Shown here piece after piece: positions 18,010 through 25,415 of a stretch of 64,000 nt of DNA (positions are counted from its first letter, which is position 1; every line of letters begins with the position of its first letter). This DNA is from DASRFR01 sp035651455 (lineage in GTDB: Bacteria; Acidobacteriota; Terriglobia; Terriglobales; Acidobacteriaceae), in assembly GCA_035651455.1 (NCBI GenBank), contig DASRFR010000058.1, forward strand, positions 248,001-312,000. Direction: 5' to 3'. A program made the position numbers and the translations under genes. Below the pieces are notes generated by a model, which was not told the origin of the DNA, did not search any database, and saw nothing but the letters and a program-made list of their open reading frames with translations.

Positions 18010-19278
18010 TTATCCGCTCACCCACGCTCCGCCGCCAACCTCTACCAAGCGTCGCTTCAAGTATTCCTGTTCCACTTCGTTAGTCGCGAGACGAATAGCG
18101 CTTCGGTAGGCCGAGCATGCTTCCTGCTGGCGTCCCATGCGCCGCAGCAAGTCGGCACGCGCCGCATGGAACAGATAGTAATGGTCTAGATCGCCGGATT
18201 TGTCCAATTCGTCGATCAACGAAAGTCCCCGCTCGATTCCTTCGCTCATGGCTACCGCAACAGCATGGTTCAACGCCACGACCGGGGTTGGCGCGACACT
18301 CATCAGCTCACGATAGAGTGCCGCAATCTCGGTCCAGTCGGTCTCGGCACTCGATGCCGCATTCGCGTGGACTGCCGCAATGGCCGCCTGCAATTGATAT
18401 GGCCCAACACGACGCTGCCGTAATGCCGTTTCAACCAAGCGCGTGCCTTCCCTAATTTCATTTCGATCCCAGCGCGAGCGGTCTTGTTCCTCTAAAGTGA
18501 CCAGAACTCCTTTTTCCGTGACCCGTGTTTCCCGTCGCGAATCCTGCAACAGCATGAGTGCCAGCAGACCCTTCAACTCGGGCTCTGAGGGCAACAGTTG
18601 CTCCAGGATTCTGGCGAGCCGAATCGCTTCCTGGCAAAGTTCGCGCCGGATCAGTAGCGAACCGGAGGTCGCCGAGTATCCTTCGTTGAACACGAGGTAG
18701 ACAACTGTCATCACTGCATCCAGCCGTTCCGGCATCTTTTCGGGCGGAGGGACTTCGTAGGGAATGCGAGCTTCCTGGATTTTGCGCTTTGCCCGAACCA
18801 AACGTTGCGCCATCGTAGGCTCGGGCACCAGGAACGCCCGCGCAATCTCCGGGGTGGCAAGCCCTCCCAGCGTGCGCAGTGTAAGCGCAACCTGCGCGTC
18901 TAAATTCAGCGCGGGGTGGCAGCAGGTAAACATCAGACGCAAGCGGTCGTCGGGGTACTGCATGGAAGTATCCTCATCCGCGGCGGGGTTCCGGCGCTGA
19001 GACAGCTCAGTTTCGTATAGGAGAGCGTCCTCTTTTTCAGTGCGGATGCTCTCCTTGCGTACCGAATCGATCAGCTTGCGGTGCGCGACGGCGGTAATCC
19101 ATGCGCCCGGATTGTTGGGAATGCCCTTTTCCGGCCACGTGCCCAGGGCGGAGATGAGTGCTTCCTGCATTGCTTCTTCGGCTTTGTCGAAAGAGCCCGA
19201 GAGCCGGATCAAAGTTGCAATGATCCGGCCGGACTCCTCCCGAAAGACCGACTCGACCAGTGCTCTGGGGTCAGCCAT
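18010..19278 (-). CDS. ECF42-type RNA polymerase sigma factor with C-terminal TPR-like extension
   Basis: This 422-residue ECF sigma factor has region 2 (I-R-L-S-G-S-F-D-K-A-E-E-A-M-Q-E-A-L) at about residues 20-75 and region 4 at about 115-170 (G-L-A-T-P-E-I-A-R-A-F-L). A long DUF6596/TPR-like extension follows, ending in H-A-A-R-A-D-L-L-R-R-M-G-R. This architecture defines group ECF42, whose genes sit next to DGPF (YCII) proteins and which has no cognate anti-sigma; the extension is thought to control activity. Its ATG overlaps the upstream DGPF gene by 8 bp. The operon promoter carries the TGTCGA element reported for ECF42, so autoregulation is likely. Confidence 0.9.
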   Translation of the reverse strand: MADPRALVESVFREESGRIIATLIRLSGSFDKAEEAMQEALISALGTWPEKGIPNNPGAWITAVAHRKLIDSVRKESIRTEKEDALLYETELSQRRNPAADEDTSMQYPDDRLRLMFTCCHPALNLDAQVALTLRTLGGLATPEIARAFLVPEPTMAQRLVRAKRKIQEARIPYEVPPPEKMPERLDAVMTVVYLVFNEGYSATSGSLLIRRELCQEAIRLARILEQLLPSEPELKGLLALMLLQDSRRETRVTEKGVLVTLEEQDRSRWDRNEIREGTRLVETALRQRRVGPYQLQAAIAAVHANAASSAETDWTEIAALYRELMSVAPTPVVALNHAVAVAMSEGIERGLSLIDELDKSGDLDHYYLFHAARADLLRRMGRQQEACSAYRSAIRLATNEVEQEYLKRRLVEVGGGAWVSG

Positions 19279-19678
19279 TTAGCGCGCTTGCATACGGCGG
19301 CTGGCTGGCTTCGTCCGAGGGAAGACTCATGGAGCGGATCGGGCGTATCTCGACGCAGCCCTCTCCACCGCCGCACCTGAGTGGCAGTCTCGAGGCCCAG
19401 CCGATCGCCTCGTCCAGGTCCTTGCAATCGAGAATGTAGTAGCCCGCCAGTTGCTCTTTCGTTTCCGCAAACGGTCCGTCGAGGATCACGCGCTTTCCCT
19501 CGCGGGTCCGCAAGGTTGTGGCCGTGCTGGTCGGCTGCAACGGCTCTGCGCCGCCGAAAATGCCTAGCTTCTTCGCCTCCTCCATGAGCACCCTATGGGC
19601 CGCCATGGATTGCTCGGCCACCTCGGGCGGCGGAGGCCCTTCATTTTCCTTTTGATAAATCAACAACATGTAACGCAT
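19271..19678 (-). CDS. YCII/DGPF-domain protein
   Basis: This 135-residue protein starts M-R-Y-M-L-L-I-Y and carries the diagnostic motif V-I-L-D-G-P-F-A-E-T-K-E-Q-L-A-G-Y-Y. It has the ferredoxin-like YCII fold found next to ECF42 sigma genes. The frame is open to 19756, but GGAGAGCGG before this ATG fixes the start. It overlaps the sigma factor gene, so translation is coupled. DGPF proteins have no proven biochemical role; they may be small enzymes or sensors in the ECF42 response. Confidence 0.85.
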   Translation of the reverse strand: MRYMLLIYQKENEGPPPPEVAEQSMAAHRVLMEEAKKLGIFGGAEPLQPTSTATTLRTREGKRVILDGPFAETKEQLAGYYILDCKDLDEAIGWASRLPLRCGGGEGCVEIRPIRSMSLPSDEASQPPYASALNG

Positions 19679-19767
19679 TCCGCTCTCCTGATCGAGATTT
19701 AAGTCCCTGCCATGTGTCTGCCGGTATTCGGTGCGTCGACTAATCATCCACGCCAAACCGGCCAGAA

Positions 19768-20241
19768 TTATTTGGAACTCGCCGCAGCCATTCTCTCTTC
19801 CATTTCTGCTGGCGAGACGTCTTCCACGTGGGTGGCCAGCATCCAGGGATGGCCAAACGGGTCGACGAGGCGTCCGAAACGATCTCCCCAGAACATATTC
19901 TGCAACGGCACAGTCTCCTTCGCACCGGCTTTCAGAGCCTGGGCAAACGCGGAATCCACGTCTTCTACGTAGAGGAAGATGCCGCTGGTCGAACCCTTCA
20001 AAGATTCCGGCGATCTCGAGGACTCACCCCCGGTCCCACATTCGTCGGCCAACATGATATGCGAGTTCCCGATCAGGATCTCCGCGTGCGCCACTTTGCC
20101 GTCCGGCCCGGGCATGCGGAACAACTCCTTTGCGCCGAACGCCCGTTTGTAAAAGTCGAGGGCTTTTGCTGCGCCGTTCACGGTAAGGTACGGGGTGGCC
20201 GTGTGATAGCCTTCGGGAATTGGCTTTACATTCTTCTTCAT
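19768..20241 (-). CDS. VOC/glyoxalase-superfamily protein (PhnB-like)
   Basis: This 157-residue protein has the vicinal-oxygen-chelate beta-alpha-beta-beta-beta arrangement: a first half with T-P-Y-L-T-V-N-G-A-A-K-A-L-D-F-Y and a second half with F-L-Y-V-E-D-V-D, then G-D-R-F-G-R-L-V-D-P-F-G-H-P-W. Proteins of this PhnB-like type are common in ECF42 and other ECF neighbourhoods. AGGAGATCAC precedes the ATG at 20241. It is the first gene of the minus-strand operon VOC-DGPF-sigma. No substrate can be assigned. Confidence 0.85.
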   Translation of the reverse strand: MKKNVKPIPEGYHTATPYLTVNGAAKALDFYKRAFGAKELFRMPGPDGKVAHAEILIGNSHIMLADECGTGGESSRSPESLKGSTSGIFLYVEDVDSAFAQALKAGAKETVPLQNMFWGDRFGRLVDPFGHPWMLATHVEDVSPAEMEERMAAASSK

Positions 20242-20293
20242 TGTGATCTCCTGTCGTGTCAAGTTTCAGCCCTTTATGAGCGGGCGGGCACCA

Positions 20294-20323
20294 GTACGAC
20301 GTCTGAAAGTCCCGAAATCGACA
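20294..20323 (-). promoter_or_regulatory. ECF42-like promoter of the VOC-DGPF-sigma operon
   Basis: On the minus strand, TGTCGA (+ strand 20318-20323) is followed by exactly 16 bases and then CGTCGTAC (20294-20301). TGTCGA as -35 and CGTC or CGAC as -10 is the promoter reported for ECF42 sigma factors in Streptomyces. The transcript would start about 45 bases before the VOC gene. The divergent element at 20397-20426 has the same two blocks and the same spacing. Confidence 0.7.
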
Positions 20324-20396
20324 ACAGAAAAAGATTTTTTGGAGTGTAGCAACTTCGGCCGTGTCAGCACGATCGGGCAATTATTCTTCCGGTCTT

Positions 20397-20426
20397 TGTC
20401 GATTTTGGGGGCCTTGTGCGTCGTAC
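20397..20426 (+). promoter_or_regulatory. ECF42-like promoter of the barrel/YCII unit
   Basis: TGTCGA at 20397-20402, a 16-base spacer and CGTCGTAC at 20419-20426 mirror the divergent element at 20294-20323. The two match outward too: TTGTCGATTT flanks both -35 blocks and ACTG starts after both -10 blocks. The transcript would start about 40 bases before the gene at 20472. Confidence 0.7.
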
Positions 20427-20471
20427 TGTCGAAGCGGGAAACGAAACCTGCGAATCTGAAGGAGCCCGGCC

Positions 20472-21074
20472 ATGAAACTCCCTATCGCGCTTGTAACATT
20501 GCTGCTAATTTGCAGTAGCAGCGCCGTCGCACCCGCGGCCGATCTCTACCCCAGTGCAGACAGGCTCGCATTCACGCGTTTGAAATCGCTCGTCGGGCAC
20601 TGGGACGGCGACACAGCCTTCGGGCAGATTCGCCTGAGCTACGAACTCGCCTCGGACGGAAACGTGCTCCTGGAGCACGAGAGAATCGACGCCAGGCACG
20701 AGAACATGGTCACCGCGTACTACCTGGAGAATGGGAAACTCGCCCTCACTCACTACTGCGAAATTGGAAATCAGTCGCGGATGACGGCAAAGCGGATTGA
20801 TCTAAGTAAAGGCGAGATTGATTTCGAATTCGCCGGCGCCGGGCACTCGGCAAGCGATCACATCAGCCATATGCAGTCCGTCATCGTCCGCCTGATTGAC
20901 GCGGACCATTTTTCGAGTGACTGGACCATCTTCCAAAATGCGAAGCCTAGCCTCAGCGTGCGGGGCAGGTATGATCGAGTGATCGATTCCTCACTTCGCA
21001 TGGAACTGACGCTTCTCAAATTGTGGTGGAAGCTCCAGAACTCAACCGGGTGGGGTTCACAGGCGTTACGCTAA
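20472..21074 (+). CDS. Secreted barrel-like protein of unknown function
   Basis: This 200-residue protein has a clear signal peptide (M-K-L-P-I-A-L followed by an apolar run ending A-P-A-A). The mature part begins L-K-S-L-V-G-H-W-D-G-D and alternates short strands, reminiscent of lipocalin or heme-binding beta-barrel families with a G-x-W motif. The last 35 residues are less typical, so a late frameshift is possible. GAAGGAGC precedes the ATG. It lies just downstream of an ECF42-type promoter and upstream of a second YCII gene, so it is probably part of the same response. Confidence 0.65.
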   Translation: MKLPIALVTLLLICSSSAVAPAADLYPSADRLAFTRLKSLVGHWDGDTAFGQIRLSYELASDGNVLLEHERIDARHENMVTAYYLENGKLALTHYCEIGNQSRMTAKRIDLSKGEIDFEFAGAGHSASDHISHMQSVIVRLIDADHFSSDWTIFQNAKPSLSVRGRYDRVIDSSLRMELTLLKLWWKLQNSTGWGSQALR

Positions 21075-21109
21075 GGCAACTGATTCAACGGAAATTAAAA
21101 GGAGACGCC

Positions 21110-21469
21110 GTGCCGCAATTCTTGTTTTTACTTTACGACGACCCGAGCAAGTGGCGGGAAATGTCACCCCAGGAACTGCAAACCGCCAACAAGAAATACA
21201 TGGGGTGGGGCGAAAAAGCTCGCCAGGCCGGCTTTGTGCGAGCGGGACAAAAACTAGTGGACGATGCTGGAAAGGTGCTGCGCGGACCGCAGCGCGCCGC
21301 TACCGATGGTCCTTACAGCGAAACCAAGGAACTGGCGGGTGGCTACTACGTAATTGAAGCCGCAAACTATGACGAAGCGGTCCGCGGCGCGCTCGATCAC
21401 CCTCACTTGCAGTACGGAGGCACCATCGAGATACGGCAGGTTGAGGAATTACCCTCTCAGCCCACCTAG
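21110..21469 (+). CDS. YCII/DGPF-like protein
   Basis: This 119-residue protein carries the family motif in variant form, A-T-D-G-P-Y-S-E-T-K-E-L-A-G-G-Y-Y, and ends with Y-G-G-T-I-E-I-R-Q. The start is taken as GTG at 21110 because AAAAGGAGACGCC is an excellent Shine-Dalgarno and the product then begins with the normal strand P-Q-F-L-F-L-L-Y. The frame is open to 21023, overlapping the previous gene. It is a paralogue of the DGPF protein at 19271-19678, on the other side of the divergent ECF42 promoters. Confidence 0.85.
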   Translation: MPQFLFLLYDDPSKWREMSPQELQTANKKYMGWGEKARQAGFVRAGQKLVDDAGKVLRGPQRAATDGPYSETKELAGGYYVIEAANYDEAVRGALDHPHLQYGGTIEIRQVEELPSQPT

Positions 21470-21560
21470 GCTCCAGACGGCGGTGTGCATCGGCATCGAG
21501 ATCGCGAACAAAAAGGAGGGACGTCCCGAATGGAACGCCCCATTAACAAAGAAAATCTTC

Positions 21561-22169
21561 TCAGAAGCGAAACACAATGCCGGCGGATGGTTGCGCAACG
21601 TGAGTGACGGTATCGGTATTCAAAGCGCGGAAACCGAAGTCTGGAGTGCTATAGACCAGCCCGCGGTACTCCGCCCGCAACGAGACATGCCGAACGATAG
21701 GAAAATCGGCGCCGCCTCCGTAAACAAAAACACCGGTCGTTTGTTGTTGTGCACCGGCAACCGTACCGAACAGATTATTAGTGGGATCAAAGACCAGGGC
21801 CCCGCCCTCGGCAAGAACGTAGGGACTGATCCTGAACCGGCGAGGTGTGGGCAAGCTTACTACTAGCCCGCCGGTGGCCTGGTGAACATTGGCCTGAATC
21901 CTGGACAGCCCGGCGGGAGCAAAGAACTGCTGGGTGTTGCGGTCGTAGCCATAGACGCCCTCGGCCGCGAGCCAGCGGTTGAAATGGTAGCGGTAGCCGA
22001 CGAGAAAACCGCCGGTCTCCGAACCGCGCTGGGTAATCCCATTTCCGCTGGAGTCCTTGGTAAAGAAACCCGTGCCTTGCAAGCTGATTTCGGAACGATT
22101 TTCCTGGGCCGCGGCAACGGTAGTCGCCAACAGAATCGCACCGACTATGATGAGTAATTTTGTTTTCAA
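21561..22169 (-). CDS. Outer-membrane beta-barrel protein (OmpA-like/OmpW-like porin fold)
   Basis: This 202-residue protein has a signal peptide (K-T-K-L-L-I-I-V-G, cleavage after A-A-A) and then alternating amphipathic strands, ending in I-V-F-R-F with the terminal phenylalanine required for BAM-dependent insertion. About eight strands fit the length. The start is TTG at 22169 with an AGGAGGG Shine-Dalgarno 5 bases away. A -24/-12 promoter lies 65 bases further upstream, with two inverted repeats beyond it, so it is probably controlled by the divergent sigma-54 activator. The function of the barrel is unknown. Confidence 0.8.
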   Translation of the reverse strand: MKTKLLIIVGAILLATTVAAAQENRSEISLQGTGFFTKDSSGNGITQRGSETGGFLVGYRYHFNRWLAAEGVYGYDRNTQQFFAPAGLSRIQANVHQATGGLVVSLPTPRRFRISPYVLAEGGALVFDPTNNLFGTVAGAQQQTTGVFVYGGGADFPIVRHVSLRAEYRGLVYSTPDFGFRALNTDTVTHVAQPSAGIVFRF

Positions 22170-22233
22170 ATTTCCCTCCTACCCGGATTTGCGCAGCGAT
22201 CTTGCGTTGCTTGTCACTGCTCAGGATGGCAAG

Positions 22234-22251
22234 TTGCATCGGCGTTGCCAA
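22234..22251 (-). promoter_or_regulatory. Sigma-54 (-24/-12) promoter of the OMP gene
   Basis: Read on the minus strand, TTGGCAACGCCGATGCAA has GG and GC exactly 12 bases apart (first base to first base), in good context (TTGGCA and TGCAA). The transcript would start near 22224, about 55 bases before the TTG start of the OMP gene. Inverted repeats at 22343-22383 lie about 140 bp upstream of that start. Confidence 0.65.
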
Positions 22252-22342
22252 AGTAGGTGGGTTGCTAGGGGATTCAGAACTCTCTGATACTCAGCAAGCT
22301 ACCGTAACTCTCACTTTCTATGTCATGCGCAATTATCATCGG

Positions 22343-22383
22343 TTGTCGAAAGGCGTTCGACAAATGTCGATGAATTGCGACAT
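22343..22383. promoter_or_regulatory. Two adjacent inverted repeats (candidate activator binding sites)
   Basis: TTGTCGAA-AGGCG-TTCGACAA (22343-22363) is a perfect 8-bp inverted repeat. It is immediately followed by ATGTCG-N8-CGACAT (22364-22383), a perfect 6-bp inverted repeat sharing the TGTCG half-site. They lie between the divergent OMP and sigma-54 activator genes, at the distance typical of enhancer sites. The rest of the 346-bp gap (22170-22515) shows no gene; a 119-residue frame there has no homology-like features. Confidence 0.6.
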
Positions 22384-22515
22384 CTTTATCGCATCGTTTG
22401 ACGGCGTGTTTCATCAGATTAGGAAAGCCGCCGTCACTCATTGCGCATTGGGGCGCAGTGTCGTTCGCGCGATTCCACGAATGTTAGCGATTGATCAACT
22501 AATGAGATCATCTTC

Positions 22516-24576
22516 ATGAGCGCCATCGCACAAGTCCCATCAGAAATGGAAAGCGTCCGCTACGAGGGACTGCTGCGGGCAGCCAACGCTATTGCTGCGT
22601 GTAATGATTGCGATTCCGCAGCCGAACGCCTGACTCGCGAACTGCATAAGGTCATATCTTTCGATTTTCTCCAGGTAACTGCCTTTGAGAGCGACACGAC
22701 TCGGGTTGTTTGGCAACTTACCGATTTTCGCGGCAAAACCGAAAATGGACGGCCATGTGAAGCGTCCGCTCCCTCTCAAAATAGCCCCGTTCTTTGGGTT
22801 TACGAGAATGGTGAACCTGTCATAGTTGGGGATTGGAGCCGCAGCGCGCATTTCCTGGAATACGCGTCGCAAATGACGGATCTTGGAATTCGATCCACTT
22901 GCCTGCTGGCTTTGACACGCGGCGAACGGCGCATCGGCGTCTTAACTCTTGGCAGCGGGATCGAGAACTCTTATCCGGCGGAGGATATCCGCTTTCTGTG
23001 CCTGGTCGCGGATCAAATTGCCCTGGCGCTGGATGCCACGGTCAATTTCTATGCGTCTCAACGCGCCCAACATCGGCTCAAGCTCATCCTCGACCTGACC
23101 AACCAGGTTGTATCGAACTTGGCCTTTGATGACCTGCTGCATGCTATCTCTGCCAGCGTGCGACAGACTATGCAGTGCGACGCCGCGGCCATTATGTTGC
23201 CCGAGGCAGACGGCAAAATGTTGCGCGTTCATGCGCTCGATTTTCCCGATAGCAAGGGCTTCTTCACCGAAGGTGGTGTGATGCCGATCGAGGGCACCAT
23301 GCCGGGCGAGACTCTGCGGACGGGTAAGCCGGCGGTGATGAATCGGCTAGACCCCTCCGTGGTTCCACCCGAGATGTACGCAAAGGCATCGGGGGAAGGC
23401 ATGAATTCTTTTTGCGATGTAGCGCTCATCAGCCGTAATCGAATGCTGGGGGTGCTGGCTGTGGCCAGCCGGGAAGAAAATGCGTTCGATGAGGATGAGG
23501 TTGGCTTCCTGTCTCAAGTCGCCAGTCAGGTTGCCATCGCCATCGAAAACGCGCTCGCGTACGGCGAGATTGCCGAACTCAAAGACAAATTGGCCCAGGA
23601 AAAGCTGTACCTTGAAGACGAAATCCGCGGCGAGATGGATTTCGAAGGCATTGTCGGACAAAGTTCCGCCTTACGCCATGTCCTGAGCTTGGTCGAGACC
23701 GTCGCTCCCAGTGACTCGACGGTATTGCTGCTGGGCGAAACCGGCACCGGGAAGGAGTTGATCGCGCGCGCCATCCACGATCGCAGCCGGCGCAAAGACC
23801 GCACTTTCGTAAAGCTAAACTGCGCGGCGATTCCCACCGGTCTGCTCGAAAGTGAGCTCTTCGGACACGAACGAGGCGCTTTTACCGGAGCCATCTCCCA
23901 GAAGATCGGGCGTCTTGAGCTCGCAGACGGTGGCTCGCTTTTTCTCGACGAGGTTGGCGATATTCCGCTTGAGATTCAGCCAAAGCTGCTGCGCGCACTG
24001 CAAGAAAGAGAATTCGAGCGTTTGGGCAGCACTCGCACTAAGAGAGTGGACGTCCGGCTGGTGGCCGCTACCAATCGCGACCTTGAGAAAATGATCGAGA
24101 GCCGCGAGTTCCGCAGCGATCTCTATTACCGGCTGAACGTGTTTCCCATACGCATCCCACCCCTGCGCGAGCGTCCTGAAGACATTCCGCTGCTGGTTCG
24201 TTACTTCGCACAGAAGTATGGGCGGCGCATGGAAAAGCAGATCGAGTCCATTCCCGCGGCTGCGATGAAGAAGCTGACTCACTGGCACTGGCCTGGCAAC
24301 ATTCGTGAGCTTGAGAACTTTATTGAACGTTCTGTGATTCTGACCCACGGCCCGGCGCTCCAGGTGCCGACCGGCGAGCTGACGAATCACGCAACACAGG
24401 TTGCACCGACAACAACCCGCGACATCGCGGAACGCGAACAGATCCTGCGCATACTGAAAGAGACGAACGGACGAGTTGCCGGCCCGGACGGCGCCGCCGC
24501 ACGCATGGGATTGAAGCGCACGACGCTGATTTCGCGTATGAAAAAGCTCGGCATCGATCCACGGCGTGTCTCCTGA
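22516..24576 (+). CDS. Sigma-54-dependent transcriptional activator (GAF-GAF-AAA+-Fis)
   Basis: This 686-residue bacterial enhancer-binding protein has two GAF domains (about 20-165 and 190-340) and a short coiled linker. The AAA+ domain carries Walker A G-E-T-G-T-G-K-E at 407-414, the sigma-54 contact loop G-A-F-T-G-A at 454-459, Walker B G-G-S-L-F-L-D-E, and the arginine-finger region. A Fis-type helix-turn-helix at the C-terminus contains A-A-R-M-G-L-K-R-T-T-L. The layout is that of FhlA/NorR-like activators sensing a small molecule through GAF. No obvious RBS precedes the ATG. Three -24/-12 promoters lie within 2.5 kb, so local targets are likely. Confidence 0.95.
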   Translation: MSAIAQVPSEMESVRYEGLLRAANAIAACNDCDSAAERLTRELHKVISFDFLQVTAFESDTTRVVWQLTDFRGKTENGRPCEASAPSQNSPVLWVYENGEPVIVGDWSRSAHFLEYASQMTDLGIRSTCLLALTRGERRIGVLTLGSGIENSYPAEDIRFLCLVADQIALALDATVNFYASQRAQHRLKLILDLTNQVVSNLAFDDLLHAISASVRQTMQCDAAAIMLPEADGKMLRVHALDFPDSKGFFTEGGVMPIEGTMPGETLRTGKPAVMNRLDPSVVPPEMYAKASGEGMNSFCDVALISRNRMLGVLAVASREENAFDEDEVGFLSQVASQVAIAIENALAYGEIAELKDKLAQEKLYLEDEIRGEMDFEGIVGQSSALRHVLSLVETVAPSDSTVLLLGETGTGKELIARAIHDRSRRKDRTFVKLNCAAIPTGLLESELFGHERGAFTGAISQKIGRLELADGGSLFLDEVGDIPLEIQPKLLRALQEREFERLGSTRTKRVDVRLVAATNRDLEKMIESREFRSDLYYRLNVFPIRIPPLRERPEDIPLLVRYFAQKYGRRMEKQIESIPAAAMKKLTHWHWPGNIRELENFIERSVILTHGPALQVPTGELTNHATQVAPTTTRDIAEREQILRILKETNGRVAGPDGAAARMGLKRTTLISRMKKLGIDPRRVS

Positions 24577-24634
24577 CTACCGCGTCCCCGTCTTCGATCT
24601 GAGTCTTCACATAAAAAAAGTAGGCGCCCGTAGT

Positions 24635-24651
24635 TTGGCACTCCTTGTGCA
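24635..24651 (+). promoter_or_regulatory. Sigma-54 (-24/-12) promoter match
   Basis: TTGGCACTCCTTGTGCA keeps GG and GC exactly 12 bases apart and has a perfect TTGGCAC -24 block. The predicted start is about 24662, only 2 bases before the ATG of the small membrane peptide. Either that peptide is translated leaderless, or the promoter serves the genes further downstream. Confidence 0.6.
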
Positions 24652-24663
24652 CTGACACCTGCC

Positions 24664-24864
24664 ATGATCATTCAGGTCGTCGTCGGAAGTATTTCCACTG
24701 CGGCAATCTTGTTCTATGGCTTTTTTCTAACCGCTCTGATGTTTGACGGCAAGCGCGTAAACCAAGGCGATGCCGTGAGGCCGGACAATGTCCGCGCGTT
24801 CCCCAAGAAAGCAGATTGTCCTCAAATCCCTTGTTCTGACAGCCCAACTTTACGCGCGGCGTAA
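24664..24864 (+). CDS. Small single-span membrane peptide
   Basis: This 66-residue open frame starts M-I-I-Q-V-V-V-G, with a hydrophobic segment of about 24 residues (S-T-A-A-I-L-F-Y-G-F-F-L-T-A-L) and then a polar tail. It sits immediately under a sigma-54 promoter and after the activator gene. No good Shine-Dalgarno is seen. The length is short enough for a chance frame, but the clean transmembrane segment and the promoter support a real product. No family is recognised. Confidence 0.45.
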   Translation: MIIQVVVGSISTAAILFYGFFLTALMFDGKRVNQGDAVRPDNVRAFPKKADCPQIPCSDSPTLRAA

Positions 24865-24932
24865 ATACATCGCGCCGCCGATCACCACTTAAGACTCAAT
24901 ATAGCTTCGTAATCGTCCAGCCCCCACGAGAT

Positions 24933-24975
24933 GTGTCGACAGTGACTTCGACACTTTTCGACAGTTGCTGTCGAA
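24933..24975. promoter_or_regulatory. Clustered TGTCG/CGACA repeats (candidate activator binding sites)
   Basis: GTGTCGA-N8-TCGACAC (24933-24954) and TTCGACAG-TTG-CTGTCGAA (24957-24975) are perfect inverted repeats. TTCGACA also recurs at a 10-bp interval (24947 and 24957). The half-site is the one found at 22343-22383. The cluster is centred about 100 bp upstream of the start predicted from the -24/-12 element at 25030. Confidence 0.6.
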
Positions 24976-25029
24976 GCTCAACAAAATTTCGCAATTCAGG
25001 CGTTTCCAACCGTGTCTGAGAGCCTGCGT

Positions 25030-25046
25030 TTGGCCAGACGATTGCC
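25030..25046 (+). promoter_or_regulatory. Sigma-54 (-24/-12) promoter of the STAS-like gene
   Basis: TTGGCCAGACGATTGCC has GG (25032-33) and GC (25044-45) exactly 12 bases apart and a perfect TTGC -12 block. The predicted start is near 25057, 14 bases before the ATG of the STAS-like gene. Confidence 0.65.
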
Positions 25047-25070
25047 TGCTCCTGGTTGGGCAGGCGCGGA

Positions 25071-25403
25071 ATGCTGAGAATCTCGACAATCGACACATCA
25101 ACCGAGTGTCGCCTCGTTCTGGAAGGAAAGATGGTTGAGCCCTGGGTTGCCGAATTCACGAGAAACAGCAATAAGGTTTTGGAATCTATTGCGGGGCGGC
25201 GGCTCGTCATCGATCTCGAAAATGTGACCGTCATCAGCCGCGAAGCAGAGAGTGCCCTTTTGGAAGTTATGAAGCGGGGAGCAAAGTTCTGTTGCAACGG
25301 TGTTCTGACGCGGCACGTGCTGAAGCAGTTGGAGCATCAGTGCCCTTGTCGGGTTTCTGCCAGGTCGCGGTCCATAAGAGCCCGCGGCCAGCGAGCGAAA
25401 TAA
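25071..25403 (+). CDS. STAS-like small protein
   Basis: This 110-residue protein starts M-L-R-I-S-T-I-D. Strand V-L-E-G-K-M-V-E-P-W-V and then L-V-I-D-L-E-N-V-T-V-I-S-R-E-A-E-S-A-L recall the anti-sigma antagonist (STAS) fold, where the serine in the D-x-x-x-x-x-S loop is normally phosphorylated. The final 20 basic residues look atypical and may reflect a late frameshift. The frame also allows TTG at 25056. It lies under a -24/-12 promoter with upstream repeats and is followed after 12 bp by a sigma-like gene. The role is probably regulatory; the partner is unknown. Confidence 0.65.
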   Translation: MLRISTIDTSTECRLVLEGKMVEPWVAEFTRNSNKVLESIAGRRLVIDLENVTVISREAESALLEVMKRGAKFCCNGVLTRHVLKQLEHQCPCRVSARSRSIRARGQRAK

Positions 25404-25415
25404 AGGGGAGGGAGA

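Noticed and set aside
22160..22519. 119-residue frame between the OMP and sigma-54 activator genes
   Set aside because: It has no RBS or family features and runs through the promoter and inverted repeats.
24934..24975. Reading the TGTCGA cluster as ECF42 promoters
   Set aside because: No CGTC/CGAC -10 block sits 16 bp downstream in the sense direction, and the minus-strand reading would point into the activator gene.
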